Part shown: one piece after another, positions 12,305-25,439 of the stretch
Numbering within the stretch: the first letter of the stretch is position 1
Layout of the letters: each line of letters starts with the position of its first letter
Assembly: GCA_963971285.1 (NCBI GenBank)
Contig: OZ020248.1
Span: 8,804,001-8,868,000, forward strand
Direction of reading: 5' to 3'
Length of the DNA: 64,000 nucleotides
Origin: Astropecten irregularis
Taxonomy: Eukaryota > Echinodermata > Asteroidea > Paxillosida > Astropectinidae
Position numbers and translations under genes: made by a program
Notes under the pieces: generated by a model
Seen by the model: the letters and a program-made list of their open reading frames with translations, nothing else
Told to the model about the DNA's origin: nothing
Database searches by the model: none

Positions 12305-12474
12305 GCCATTGAAGACGACCTGAGGTTAAATTCACCAAACTCATCGTAACTTACTATCAATCGTAGGACTTGTGATGCATCGCAGCCTTACGTAAGATAC
12401 AATGGGTTATCCTTCGTAACTCTATTTACGATCGATCGTATAGGGCTTTGTGAAATCGACCTCATGGTCCGAGG
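12305..12474. mobile_element. Small TIR element, copy 1
   Basis: Shares with 25440-25584 the ordered words CATCGTAACTTACTATCAATC, GTAGGACTTGTGATGCAT, GGGTTATCCTTCGTAAC and TCGTA.AGGGCTT.GTGAAA. Ends resemble inverted repeats of GRTTTCACNAAG, and ATCAATCGTA occurs inverted inside. About 150 bp, non-coding. A more diverged relative lies near 28035-28160. Confidence 0.6.
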
Positions 12475-12537
12475 TGATTCGACAAGGGTCATCGTCATGC
12501 TTTTTAGAATGAGTAAGGCTTGCGGTGACACCATGTA

Positions 12538-12986
12538 CAGGGTGTCCCAGAAAAAACGCAACACTGTGTCGGGACCCATTATGTTAAAAACAAACTGTTT
12601 ATCACTTCAAGATTCAGTTATATGATACAACCATGTCTTGGCTACCACCATGTAGAATTTAAGTATTTTGGGGCTGAAATTGGCGAAAATATGACTAATT
12701 GAAGAGTACTCTTTAAAAACAAATTTGCAAGGATAACACGCATATAAAGTGGTCAATACACAATAATGTGTATTGTAAGAAAGATGAAAATCGGGTTTTG
12801 AGGTTGGGTAATTCAGTCTTAATTTTTTCACTAAATTTTAGTCTAATTTTGCTCAAATTCTACATGGTGATAGCGATAGCCATGACATGGCTGTATCACA
12901 TATCTGAATCTTGAAGTGATAAATAGTTTAATTGTCATAAAATAGTTCTCGACACAAGTGTTGCGGGTTTTTTTTGGGACACCCTG
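12538..12986 (+). mobile_element. Mariner-type MITE with TA target duplication
   Basis: Starts CAGGGTGTCCCAGAAAAAAC and ends TTGGGACACCCTG, flanked by TA on both sides (12536-12537, 12987-12988). The inverted repeats extend ~120 bp (TTTATCACTTCAAGATTCAG... in both arms). CAGGGTGTCCC termini and TA duplication are those of mariner-type elements. 449 bp; the open frames inside are not transposase. A second copy is at 54631. Confidence 0.88.
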
Positions 12987-12988
12987 TA

Positions 12989-15095
12989 TAATACTGAGGA
13001 AGATGTGTCTCTCCTGACTAGGACGACTAGAGCACACTAGTCGAAACGTCGATCATCGGTCCTCTTTCTAAAAGAGTGTAATACATGGTGGAGGTTATAG
13101 AGGTATAGGCACAGAGACATGTATAACAGATAGAAAGGAATGGGACACAAACACGATCTGTCAAAGTATTCCCATGGGATACTCTACAACCTTACAGACT
13201 CATAGGCCTTTCATGTATAGCAACGCCTGCATCCATGGTACCTAAGCTCAGCATACGGTGTGTAAATTAGAAACACAAACACGGGGCATTGAAAGCGAGA
13301 GAAGCTGCTGTTTCGGGTGTACTCAGTGTATCACCGCATACTCGGTATAGAGGGAAAAACCTGGACTCGCGTTTCACTACACTTAGCGAACATCCTCCAA
13401 ACACAAATGCTGTTTTGTCTGCCGCATCTTAAAGGATTCTCCTTTTGGCAACTCTTGTACTTCATGTTAGTTATAAGATAGACTGGAATATTAGAAATCC
13501 TATCTTCTCCTTTCCCTTAAATTAAATATAACTGGAGTACAGGTGTAGGGGCACAACACTGCAGCGGGAGAAGCTTGGATATAAGGGGTATATGCTGTAG
13601 TGGATAACAAGTATCCCTCCATATACTCTGCTTGCCACTTTGTCCTTTAATTAAATGTGTAAAATAAAATGAGTTTTTCGCTCTCGCCACCCAGACTGGT
13701 CCAGTCTTGACGACAAGTCAGTTAAAGTGTACAACTGTTTCGCGTCTGTGGCAAAGATTTATGAATATCTAAGTCCATCTTTTCAACGATGTTTTTTTTT
13801 TTTTATACCTTTTTCTTTTTTAGTTTCCCGAGTGTTCCTTAAGACATCGACTTTACCTTCCCAAGTTTGAAGGATCGCAAAACATGTCGTATTGATCGTG
13901 ACGCCAAACTCAATTGGACGTGCATGGCATCAGTGATTCAGCTCGGTGGCTTCTTTATGAAGATTGGAGCTGGTTCTCCAATGCGACGGGGAGTGTATAG
14001 TCCCACCACCACGACCCAAATAAGATTGTGTTTATGAAGCTAATGCCTTCATGTTTTAATGATGGGGTTGTGAAGCTTTATATTCCCGCCCGTTTTGTTG
14101 TTCTCCGTGTCCATCTCTTACTTAAGACGAGTGCTGACGTGGCCTGGTACCGGATCTGTGTCTTCTACCCTCCTTCAAGTCGTTATAATGTTCGCACAGT
14201 AAAAGACAGGGGGAAATTCAAGGGGGTGCGGTTTTAAGATTCAGGAACAGCGGGGATGCAGAATGTCAAACAAACATCAGAATTGGATTTATATAGCCTC
14301 TTCGCTCTATTCGTACTCCTAGCGAATGTTTTCTTTCGCAATAAGGAATTCGCGGGCACGGGTAACGAAAATAATAATAAGTAAGAAATCCAACAAAGTC
14401 CAAAACAGTTCCCGGTTTTTTTCCCCTTACCCCCGTATCCGAGGACCTGATTCTGCACAGTTAAATCGAAGCTGGAGGTTAGAAAAGTAGGAGCGTATTT
14501 TAGAACCCTTTGGTGAATTGAACTTGCATGGACGAACTAAATGTTTATCTTTCGATATTCCGTCTCATCCCGTGGTTTTTTGTGTCTGTCTCTGTGTGTG
14601 TGTTTGTGTGTGCAAGATGCTGCAATCTTTCATATCAAGTCTGATACAATATGCATCGTCCATAACCTTCCTTGTGGCTATTGAGGTTGATCACCCATAT
14701 AGCACTATTCAATAGTACTTTGCCCTACAGATAGGCTTTTCATGCTGCTTATATTGATTTCACTGCACTGGCAGTTTAAATTTCAAACTGTTGTTCATTG
14801 ATAACATTGCAAGTGGTATTTTTGGGCGAATTTTAGTGCCATTCATCTTAACAAAGCATCCAAAGAAAACACTCTAAAATAAATAGATAAATAAATTTGA
14901 AAGTGGGGCTGCGCAGGGTTCGCCCACATAATTAAGTTACACGTCAAAGAACGTTTTGCTTCAATACTGGTATGAACTATAGTCATAACAAAAGGTCACA
15001 CCGTGAAAAAAAAGGGGTCGGTGATGTCGAGCGTTTTCTGTTAACGCTGGTAAATATATATTAAAATAAAAAGACAATCTTGGAGGCGAGTTGGG
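12989..15095. other. No gene recognised
   Basis: AT-rich sequence with a T run (13792-13804), a (GT)n-like tract at 14581-14613 and short frames without motifs. Confidence 0.45.
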
Positions 15096-15219
15096 AGACT
15101 TTAGAGGAACCGGTCTTGAAGTCAACTGCGCACGCGCACGCAATATTGTGAGCATGCGCGCGTTGTTTTGCCGTGCATGCGCGTGCGCTGTTGACTAGGA
15201 GACCGGTTCTCAAAAGTCT
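15096..15219. mobile_element. GC-rich hairpin element, full copy
   Basis: Arms AGACTTTAGAGGAACCGGTC and GACCGGTTCTCAAAAGTCT are inverted repeats that continue into GAAGTCAACTGCGCACGCGC against GCGTGCGCTGTTGAC. The loop holds TGAGCATGCGCGCGTTGTTT. Same family as 16003, 49361 and 53509. Confidence 0.8.
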
Positions 15220-16002
15220 TACATTACTTTCTAATGCCATTTTGTTTATCGACGTCCACTGTTCGGGATTATTAGTATAATCCAGAGTTTCAGAATAGAA
15301 GATAAAATTAGATTATTCATTATAATATATAAGTTAGATCCATTGCCGTAAATCTTCAATTGTGAAATTGCCACGCTCGAGGCTTAGTGAAATAGGGCCT
15401 AAACTTTAAGTTCCAACTTTCCCCCTTTGTCCTTGTTCATTTTTCAATAATTTGTGGTTAATTAACGATTTTCTCCTCGGGCATTATTTGCAGAAGGGAT
15501 GCTGAAAAATCGTAATATTATACTTTTCAAATAATTCATAAGGTGCTCAGAATTACACTCAAAAGACATCATGATCTTAATGTGTGTCATTGTAATCTTG
15601 TGTCTCGTTTGAGACTTGGGGCCGGAATTCATACAAATTACCACATTTGTCATTTTACATGAATGTGATATCGTCCAACAACTCGCCTAAGTATAAACAG
15701 CTCAGCTACATGCAGGGCCAAAGCACTTCTAAACACCCAGAATAACATGTGTAAATAATATCACAAGCGTCGTTGGAGCATCAAGACATTCTTGAAAAGA
15801 TATCATACTCAAAGTCTTTAAAGCAACGTTATCCTGAAATAACTGTAAAATTTGCAATTAAATGCAAAATGCATGTTCCCTCTTCAAGAGTTGTTAACAC
15901 CCACCTGAGATTGGCGGCGTGATCCAGCGAAATACTGCAATGTAGGCCTACCAATTTTTGTGTCGATTCGTAACGTCATATTTCGCTTCGTAACACAATG
16001 TG

Positions 16003-16130
16003 AGACTTTTGAGACGTTGGCGGCAGCAGACTGAAGTTTCTTTTCGCTATATCTGAGCATGCGCGCGTTGTTGTGCGCGTGCGTGCGCGTGCGCTTTCAA
16101 CTTGAAGACCCAGCTCCAAATTCTCCCATT
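16003..16130. mobile_element. GC-rich hairpin element, diverged copy
   Basis: Starts AGACTTTTGAGACG, contains the shared core GAGCATGCGCGCGTTGTTGT and a TTGAAGAC right arm, but the left arm is degraded. Positions 16072-16094 are a 23-bp stretch of strictly alternating purine and pyrimidine, mostly GC and GT steps. Confidence 0.65.
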
Positions 16131-16932
16131 GGCCGGAAGTTTGAAACCAACCTTCCTATGCAGCTAGAAATTTGATTCGATTTGAAATGAGAAAGAAAAA
16201 GCAAGCGTATATGGAAAAGGCATCAAGACAAGTTGACAAACACGCACGCACATCACTGGCTCAAAAGACATGGTATATAATTCATGGACTGCAAGGTATA
16301 TTATTAATCACTTCCTTCTGTGATTCATTAATTTGAAAAGCACATGTTTGTTAGCAGTTTGTAACGGACACTGTTGACTAGTAATGCAATTAAATATGTA
16401 GCGTGTCAAGCATTCTGGATTTGTCATATATTTTTTTGTAGTTCTGTGTTATAAAAAAACCTTACCGATTTTTCGAACGAACAACGAATGGTCTTTTATT
16501 TGGTGTGTGTATACTTATGATTCACTAGTCATTGTTGAGCTTGAATTTAATGGACTATAAGACCGCATTTCAGTATTCTACAGATAAGCCCTCTATAATC
16601 TCAACTTTGATGGAGTAGGCTTTCAGACCTATACACTTCACCATGGTATTGTTGATCCTTTGCAATTATGCTATCGTCCTATATAGCATATCAAGCTGCA
16701 CCAATAAAACACCTTTGTAGGCCTATTCAAAAGCAGTTCAATATGGTATCATGATGATAATTACAACATTGAAATTTCGGCCGATTTATTAGACCTTGTG
16801 ATCATTATTTTGGAACTGTGCAGTAATAATCATTCATAGGAATATAATATAATATAAGCTAAAAGCAACAAAGCCAAACCAAATTATCTCTGGCTCTTGA
16901 AGATGAAAAAAAAACATAACAAAAACAATCAG

Positions 16933-17063
16933 AACAAACAAACAAACAAACAAACAAACACCCCAACAAACAAACAAACAAACAAACAAACAAACAAACA
17001 AACAAACAAACAAACAAACAAACAAACAAACAAACAAACAAACAAACAAACAAACAAACAAAC
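16933..17063 (+). repeat. (AAAC)n microsatellite
   Basis: About 32 tandem AAAC units with one interruption (CACCCCAAC near 16960). It produces Lys-Gln-Thr-Asn and Phe-Val-Cys-Leu repeat frames on the two strands, which are artefacts. Confidence 0.97.
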
Positions 17064-18240
17064 GCGAAAGCCCATATCAAAATACATGTAGAAGCAGAAA
17101 AGACTGTTATCCAGCAGAGATACTATTCTGATGATAATTTACAAAATTTAATTTCAACTGGAATACATGCCATTATTTGTTTACCATTGCACTTTCAACG
17201 GGATGCCCTATAATTAGTATCCTTGACAATCGAATGGCTTTGTAATAGATGAATGGAAAAAAAATGATATGCCGTTAAAATTAATTGAAACGTAGCCTAA
17301 ACCCAGGCAGCTGTTGATTGTATTTAAAGCATTAATGTTGCTGGCAATCTTCGGCTGAACTGCGACAAGGAAATCAATAAAAGTCGTAAAAAATGTTTGT
17401 ACCATATGAAATGCCAATTGAACGAGCATCAGCTTCGTATATAATATACATGTAGTTCCTTCTCGCATTCCGTAAATAAAAAAGGTTTCGACAACGGTAT
17501 AGGATAATAACATACAATTGAATGATCAAGTAATGAAATGTTGTTATATAAATTCATTCAGATTGGACCGACTGATGTTAATATTGAAAAAAAAAAAAAA
17601 TCTGAATATGTAAGTTTAAACAAATTGTTTTGATAGCAACATATCAATATTTTGAGTACTCTGGGCTGCTAGTAAGTAATAAACCTATGACTGGAATCTG
17701 AACTAAGGTCGAAGGCACAGTATATTATATAAACATCTTCAGTTAAAATCTGAGACAGTTATCATTATCATTTCTTTGTCATAATTCAGTATAGCTATGA
17801 GCCTATTATTGATGAAAAGAATCAGGCACTCACAGCATGCTTTATTTGGCAGAGGAAAAAAATTGTCTAGTTTGATTGGTGGTGTCGAATTGCGTCAGAT
17901 CTTGTTCCAAGCAATTGGCCCCATATGTAAAGATAGAGAAAGATCGTTAGTTATTTGATTACATTCTAAATCCCCCCTCTACTTGGTACTCTGCCATTAT
18001 CTACTGTGCTGGTGGATCCTATTTTCCCTCATTTTCGTTTCGTATAATATTTCACCCACTGACCATTATAGTATGACAAAGGTTCTCCATCATATCATTT
18101 TCAAGAAATATAATGGTTAACTCGAGTATGGAAGCTGGAAACATAAAGCCACTTTTATAATGTGTATGGATGATGATGCTATTGGTACTTATATTTACCA
18201 CCTCTAAAACCAAGGTAGCCTACAGGGAAATCATTTGTTA
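17064..18240. other. No gene or clear repeat
   Basis: AT-rich sequence with an A run at 17588-17600. No exon or family motif recognised. Confidence 0.45.
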
Positions 18241-18597
18241 TAGGTACAGTACAGGGTTGGTAACATATACCCAAATAGAAATGTTCACACAATAACTTTC
18301 AGGATATGAAGATGGTGATGGTAGAAATATACCTTTTAAATTATTTCCAGCTGAAATGGTGTATTTATCCACAAAACATCATCCGAACACAGTTTTGATC
18401 TCGGGGTAAAGATCAAAAACATTTGTTCAGTTTTATAAGAACAATTGAGTCAGTTTTCGCCCGTTTTCTCCCGTGACTCAGATGTCCGATTGAGCTCAAA
18501 TTTTCACAGGTGTGTAATTTCATGTACATGTTGGATCAGACAAAGTGTGGGTGCTGTTCTGCGACCTTGTGACCAATCATGTATTATACCTTTAATA
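18241..18597 (+). mobile_element. TTAA-family MITE, subfamily B
   Basis: Ordered landmarks: AGGTACAGTACAGG, CTTTCAGGATATGAAGATGG, GAAATGGTGTATTTATCCA, TTTTGATCTCGGGGTAAAGA, GACTCAGATGTCCGATTGAG and a terminal ATACCTTTAA. Subfamily B differs from A in its right half. Confidence 0.7.
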
Positions 18598-18956
18598 CAT
18601 CACGCATCGGCAAATGATCATCTAGCCGTTAACCGAACATGTACACATGCAATCACATCATAGGATTAGCAATCGAAGAGGACAACTCACGAGTACATCT
18701 ATATATACAATTAGTTCTGGCACGGAAATGAACCGCTACATTAATTTCAGTATGAGACAGAAACTATCAAAAAACGAAAAGGAAGCAGGAAATGAATCAA
18801 TCAGATGGCAGCCTCCCGCTCACGATCAAGGTGAGGCAGTTAATTGGCTGGGCATCCCCACGAGGTCATCAATGTATGTTTTTATTTTGTATGTGGAACA
18901 ATTGCATTTGAAGAATTCACTATTGGCATGCATGACGCATGGTACACAATAGACCT

Positions 18957-19375
18957 GAAGGTATTATCATACATTGGCATTGGAAACCAAAACATTCATG
19001 TTGACATTTTTACGTATAACTTAAATATATTTTTGTAAGAAACCAAAACAGAAATCTTCACAGATTCACTTATAAATTACAGGGTATGAAGATGGTGGTG
19101 GTAGAAACATACTTTTAAAATTGTTCCGCCTGAAATGGTGTATTTATCCAGAAGTGAGTAAAACAAAATACCGAAATTGGTTTTGATCTCCGAGATCAAA
19201 ACCTCACTATTACCTCACAATTTCGCGTGACAACTGCAACCGGGTTTTGTGCTGTTTTCTATGTTGCCCAAATGATCAACTGAACTGAACATTTTACAGG
19301 TTTTTTTTATTCCATGACAAATCAAATTATGAACAGACCACAGCTTTTCTATTAACTTAACCAAAGTAATAGTAA
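18957..19375 (+). mobile_element. TTAA-family MITE, mixed/rearranged copy
   Basis: Begins AAGGTATTATCATACATTGG and has CCGCCTGAAATGGTGTATTT, GATCTCCGAGATCAAAACC and TTCCATGACAAATCAAATTATG. It carries an apparent repeat of the left part (AAACCAAAACA twice). It abuts the next copy. Confidence 0.65.
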
Positions 19376-19377
19376 TT

Positions 19378-19660
19378 TTAAAGGTAGCTTCGTATTTTCG
19401 CTTTTGTCAAGGAAATGCAGATTCATGGGCAAAAATATCAAGATAGATACAGTAACAGTCATCTGTGAAATTCACAGTCCCATACGATGCACACCCTTTC
19501 AGACAACAGTGATGAACGCTCACGGTATTTTCAAATCTATTCACAGGAGTTTTGATCTTACCCCGAGATCAAAACGGTTATTAGGTCTGTCGGTCTTTTC
19601 GTCATCTATATACATGCTAAGGTAAATCTTTGTACATATGTGTTTCGGTATGCTACCACA
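19378..19660 (-). mobile_element. TTAA-family MITE, shortened copy in opposite orientation
   Basis: Starts TTAAAGGTAGCTTCGTATTT, then ATGCAGATTCATGGGCAAAA, CATCTGTGAAATTCACAGTC, CCCCGAGATCAAAACGG and ends near GTTTCGGTATGCTACCA. The order is the complement of subfamily A, with the part around the GATGGTGATGG block lost. Confidence 0.65.
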
Positions 19661-21539
19661 GCATGAATTTAGCACTGCTTCGTATTCTCCTCTCTTTGCA
19701 GAACTGAAGGAGGTTCAAGCCGAATGTGCACTTGCAATAATATGACCTTAAAAAAATCAACCCCAAATCCCAGTTATTCCCAAGTGTTTTGTGACTGCCA
19801 TCGTAACGTTGCATGCCGTAATGATACAAAACCTGCGTCGGTCAAGTCACATATTAACCATGGCAGTATCCTGCCGGTACTATCTTTGACGCAAGTCACG
19901 CTCACTTTACGGAGTGGTGGCTCTAAACATCAGTATAAGTCTAAGAAGCCCGTCAGAATCTGCATTTTGATACTCTTTTAAAAAAAACATGATTTGGACG
20001 AAGTCCAAGGTCTCATTCAAAATGTGTACCTTAGGGAGTGCTTCAGAATCGGGTTAGAGAGGGATTTTCATCACATTGTGCGATCCAGTGGCATTGTTGA
20101 AGTACATCACGTACTGACGTAGTACCTTTTTTCAAGAGAGCAGCATTCTGCGCTATGGGAATGCATGCCCTGGTTTAATCCTAGTATATGCCCCCGAAAA
20201 TAGAAGTTACATTGTGAGAGCATGAGAACATTCCCTGGATGTGACATGCTTTAAAACTTCGTTAATTTCCTGCAAAAAAAACATGCCAAAGCTCCACACT
20301 TTGTGTCGTTTCAAACTAGATCGGGTACGATGTAAATACGACTAGCTTCCATTCAAATTCCTGGCGCCAAACGAGGACGAATTAAATTTAGCTACGATTG
20401 AGCCTCAAACACTTGCGTTATTGCTCACAAAAACATCGGAGACATGCTTTCCTATCAAACTGCTACAGTGCTCCTTTCAAAAATGCGCCAACCATCAACC
20501 ATCCTTTAAATAATAAAAAATGACCTGCCCACCAAAAGATAAGGCCGTGTCCTGTGCCGTGTATAATAACCTCTATAATCTCCGATATAATATGTCCTTT
20601 GTAAAGAGTCCTTTTGGGTCAACCTTAACCTATCAGTCGTCAAAGTAATTTCCCATAGCTGTTGGAACGTGGTTGTAGATGATACCCAGTTAATTAGTAT
20701 GGTCACGCTGGACACCTAATTGCCATACCAGACGTGCGGTCACTCATATGGAGCTATGGTCACGGTAGATTAAACTTCTACGTGGATACAATGACGCACC
20801 GTAATTCTTAGTAATTTATTGCCCGCGCATTGTTTCTCACTCAGATTCTTCATCTTTAATTTTGCATTAACTGCCTCAAGGCTAAGCCCTCGGTCTTCTC
20901 ATCAAATAACAACCAAGGTAGAGATCTGATTTGAGTTATGCTTTCGTATAAATGTCCTCCATGCAGTATCAACCAAGTGTCCATTTCAACGGCCGAATTG
21001 CGATGTCTATAGCAACATTGTTTGTCGTTCTTTCTTGGATGTTGATTACGTAATGATATTAATCGATATATGACAATATGTCACAAAAAGCACTGAGTCT
21101 CTTGGCAAAGAAACACATTTTGTATCAGTCATTAAGTCTGTAGATGCACAGGAAGAGCAATATTTGCTCAAAAACAATTGTGTGTCTACAGTCCATTCGT
21201 GATGTTTCTATTTTCACGTGAGACTTTTACCATATGCATCTTAATCAGTGTAAGCCACAAGACAATGGCTGACTGCGGGCAGAAAATTGGTTCTGTTTGG
21301 TTAACTGGACCGACGTATGGTGCTATGTACTAACGAGGTGCTAACATTGTACGTATACAGTTGCTGTCAAGCGCATGCTAAGTTGATAATACGAGAATTG
21401 AAATTTAAAAATGGATTTGTGCATCCAGTACGTTTGAATACCGAGAGTATCGACAATTATAAAGATACAACATACATGCCCTGGCGAAGATCGCACCAAT
21501 GACCTCCTACATAACTCCGTTAATTCAGGTATACCACCG
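19661..21539. other. No gene recognised
   Basis: Unique-looking sequence; open frames of 60-85 aa without motifs. Confidence 0.45.
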
Positions 21540-23310
21540 TAACAAGCTTAGCTGTAAATCCGCTAGGACCAGCCGGTCCGCACATGAGCGTAACAAACTT
21601 GACCCCGGAGATCTTGCTGGTGCAGGCCGTGCAGCTGCATAGTAGAACGTCCATATGTAACTCCAGCAAGCCTGGTGGTGCACCTGACAAGGCAACACAA
21701 ACTTCAGGGAGCGTGCTGGTGTAGTTGTGAGGACGTCCGCATTAAACTCCTGCAAACTCGGCGGTGCAGCTGTTAGGACGACCAAACTTTAAGCCAGCGA
21801 GCTTGCTGGTGCCAATGTAAGGACGTCCACATTTAGCCAATAGGAGCTTGCTGGTACAAATGTGAAGACGTCCACATTTAACCCCAGCGAGCTTGCTGGT
21901 GCAAATGTGAGGACGTCCCAGCGAGCTTGCTTTCAACGCTTACCCGTAGCCCGGGAAGCCTGTTCCTGCAGCAGGTGTGACTTCTACACTTGACCTTGTG
22001 ATCTTAGTGGAACAGCTCATAGAAGATCAACATTTTACCTGTTGAGCTTGCTAGTGCAAATGTGAGGACGTCCACATGAAGCCCCAATGAGGTCTCTGAA
22101 CAACTGTTAGGACGTTCACCTGGAAAGACGTCAACACATCAGCAAGCTAGAAGCTAGTGGTTAAGCTGGTAGAATGTCCACATATGGCTCCATCCCCGAG
22201 CTTGCTGGTGCATTTGTGAGGACGTCCACATTTAACCGCGGTGAGCTTGCTTGTGCAAATGTGAGGACGTCCACATTTAACACTGGTGAGCTTGCTGGTG
22301 CAAATGTGAAAACGTCCACATTTAGCCCTGGCGAGCCTGCTGGTGCAACTATGCGAGGATGCCCACACTAACCTCCAATAAGCTCTCTGAACAGGTGTTA
22401 GGACGTTCACCTGGAAAGACGTAATCACATCAGCAAGCTAGAATTTAGTGGTTAAGCTGGTAGGATGTCCACACAATGCTCCATCGGCGAGCTTGCTGGT
22501 GCAAATGTGAGGACGTCCACATTTAGCCCCGGCGAGCTTGCTGGTGCAAATGTGAAAACGTCCACATTTAGCCCTGGCGAGCCTGCTGGTGCAAATGTGA
22601 GGACGTACATATCTAGCCCCGGCGAGGTTGCTGGTGCAACTATGTGAGGACGCCCACACTTACTTCCAATGAGCTCTCAGTGAACAGCTGTTAGGACGTT
22701 CACCTGGAAAGACGTCAACACATCAGCAAGGTAGAAGCTAGTGGTTAATTAAGCTGGTAGGATGTCCACACATGGTTCCATCGGCGAGCTTGCTGGTGCA
22801 AAATAATGTGAGGACGTCCACATTTTAGCCCCGGCGAGCTTGCTGGTGCAAATGTGAGGATGTACATATCTGACCCTGGCGAGGTTGCTGGTGTGTGAGG
22901 ACGCCGACACTTACCTTCAATGAGCTCTCTAAACAGCTGTTAGTACGTTCACCTGGAAAGACATCAACATATCAAGCTAGAAGCTAGTGATTAAGCTGGT
23001 AGGATACATCCACTCATGGCTCCATCGGCGACCTTGCTGGTGCAGATATAAGGGCGTTTACACATGACCCCAGCGAGCTTGCTGGTGTAGATAGTAGGGC
23101 GTTCACACATGAGGTACCCAGCGAGCTTGCTTGTGCAGATGGTTGTACGTTCACACATGACCCCAGCGAGCTTGCTGGTACAGATAGGCGGGCGTTCACA
23201 CATGACGTACCCAGCGAGCTCGCTGGTGCAGAAGATGGTTGTACGTTCACACATGACCCCAGCTAGCTTGCTGGTGCAGATATCTGTACGTTCACACATG
23301 ACCCAGCAAA
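21540..23310 (+). repeat. ~45-bp minisatellite with higher-order structure
   Basis: Unit centred on GCGAGCTTGCTGGTGCAAAT followed by GTGAGGACGTCCACATTTAG; the best units are 45 bp. Degenerate at 21540-21950, most regular at 22180-22870. A degenerate spacer containing GTTCACCTGGAAAGAC recurs at 22114, 22405, 22698 and 22947, giving a higher-order period of ~291, 293 and 249 bp. From 23030 a second unit type (GCGTTCACACATGACC) alternates 45 and 48 bp. Because 45 is divisible by three, several 60-100-aa frames stay open on both strands (for example repeats of GELAGANVRTSTFSP); these have no known family and both-strand openness argues against coding. Confidence 0.93.
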
Positions 23311-24138
23311 AGCTTGCTGTTGTATCTGATAAGTTTGTAACCAGTAACTATGTGATCACAGATTGGACCTTCAACGTCAGCAAGTCTAAAAGATTCATTC
23401 TCGTGGCAGTATGATATATAGTATAATTATGCCGCGCTTCACATTCAAGTACGTCGTGAAGGACTATAACCAACTTTGAAATATTCATGATGCACATTCC
23501 GATAAGGGAGGGAAATTGAATTAATAAAATTGACAAATCCATTTTCAAAGCACACACCGTGTCACGCATCATAGAATAATTCTAATAAAAAGCCTTATAT
23601 ACCTAATGAATGATCCCGATGGTCTCACAGAATGATCTCACTCACGCGACATCCCATGACGTACGCTACGGTGACAATTTGAAACTGCATAGATGACTCT
23701 GATGATATTCAGGTCTGTTGCAGCAGACGTGTTGTTTCTCTGACCGTGTTGTAATCGTGCAAGTAAAAATAAACCGTGCCTTCTTCAAAGGGAGAAAGGC
23801 ACTCGAGTTTGAATATCAATTTTGCCAGGTCATTGCATTGTGACAGTCATGCTTATAGGCCTCCCTTGGCTCCCCCATAGGAGAAATCAAACTGCATACA
23901 ATACACGAGTAATGACAATTAACCTACTTTATTAGGTAGTCTTTTGTTATTTACGACCCAAGGTTTCACTTTTATTACCATTCCTAATTGTAATCATAAT
24001 CATGCTGCTATGGTAACGGCACGAGAATAATCCCTTATATGCTTATTTGGTTTTTAAATACACATGCCCCATGAACATCGTGTTGCATGTATAGCTTTGT
24101 AAATGGTTTGACTGCGTGGTATCAAATAAAGATTATGT
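23311..24138. other. No gene recognised
   Basis: AT-rich unique-looking sequence between the minisatellite and a TTAA element. Confidence 0.45.
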
Positions 24139-24142
24139 TTAA

Positions 24143-24569
24143 AGGTTCACTGTAATAAAAACACATCTGAAGTTTAATACATCTCTACTGTTATAAAACT
24201 CAACCTGTCTATCTTTGTTTATGCTAAAAAATATTGTATATAGAAAAAGGAGGTATTTTATACCCATAATTGAGCACCCCACTTTTCGAGACGAAAAACC
24301 TTGCTTACGTCACATGCAGAACGCCACACAGTATACTGCGGTGCGAGCCTATACTAGTTCTGTAGGTGACGTCACAAGCTATTGTTGCGTGGGTCGGTTC
24401 CAAGAGGGACTTTTTTGAGGGGCGGGGCATACATATATCGATTTTGTAACTGTTTCGCCAAAAAGAAGCACTTACATACAAATATAAATTTATATTTTCG
24501 TTAATTATGTATTAAGCAATAATTTTAAAGCACTTTCATCCCTTTCCCACATTTTATTACAGTGAACCT
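24143..24569. mobile_element. TTAA-target MITE, distinct family
   Basis: The ends AGGTTCACTGTAATAAAA and TTTTATTACAGTGAACCT are a perfect inverted repeat flanked by TTAA on both sides (24139-24142, 24570-24573). The interior is unrelated to subfamilies A and B. Contains a TGACGTCA palindrome at 24367. A related end occurs at 1-113. Confidence 0.88.
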
Positions 24570-25439
24570 TTAAACACGAAATATATCAAAAACTTTAGTT
24601 TTTACGTCTATTATGTAATATTTATCTTGCTGCCATAGTCCACATGCTTGCATACCTAAATCAATTCCTGTTTTTGTTCTAATAGTTTTAACTTGTCTGG
24701 TCGCAAAGGTATATCATTTTTGAATCAAATAATAATTGTTGATGTTTTGCATCTTGTTGATGAGATATAGATTTTAATGATGTTATTCTTTGGTGTAGGC
24801 CTATAATTTCTTCCGAAGTTACCAGCTTTTCGGCGCCAGTATCACCCATAATAAACGTCATTGAGTGATGGTAATAGGAGTAATTTGATGACATTTTTTT
24901 TAATTGAATGAATATTACCAGCCGGAAAAAAAATAACACAGAAAATTGCCAAAGCTGAAATCTAACCATCCGTTTGTAATGCCATTATCTGGGAAATTAT
25001 CAATATATCATTCAGAGATGTTTTCCCCATATGGAATTGTAATCAAAAGTACGGACAGTCTATCCAATGCTTGGGGCCGTTACATTTTAATAATGAAAGG
25101 CATAGTCCCATTCTGTTCACTTGGGTGTCCGGTAATTCGATTTGCAGGTATGATACACACTTCTATGGGCTTTTGTTTCAAATAATTTAATTTAAATGAT
25201 TACTAGTAACAAATCTCATGAATTCTTTTTATTGGAATGGACTCCTGTCTCTGCTATACGTGGTTGTATTTTGTAATTGATCTCGATCTTGTTTATTGCT
25301 AAGACTCGTTCGTTCTTTTTATTTCAATTCCCACGTACATGTGTCGTTCTATACAAGTGTTTATTCGCTACCTATTCTTGTTGAAGTTTCAGTTTACGGT
25401 TAATTTGATCACCTCAGTTTTTCATAACCTTCCCTGGGT

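Noticed and set aside
16834-17091. Phe-Val-Cys-Leu and Lys-Gln-Thr-Asn repeat proteins
   Set aside because: Both are translations of the (AAAC)n microsatellite.
21540-23310. CRISPR-like regular repeats
   Set aside because: Units are contiguous ~45-bp minisatellite copies without unique spacers, in an animal genome with no cas genes.
24367-24374. TGACGTCA palindromes (also 2497 and 62344) as a cAMP-response programme linked to the cyclase
   Set aside because: Three copies in 64 kb is close to what chance allows, two are inside transposons and none is near a recognised promoter.
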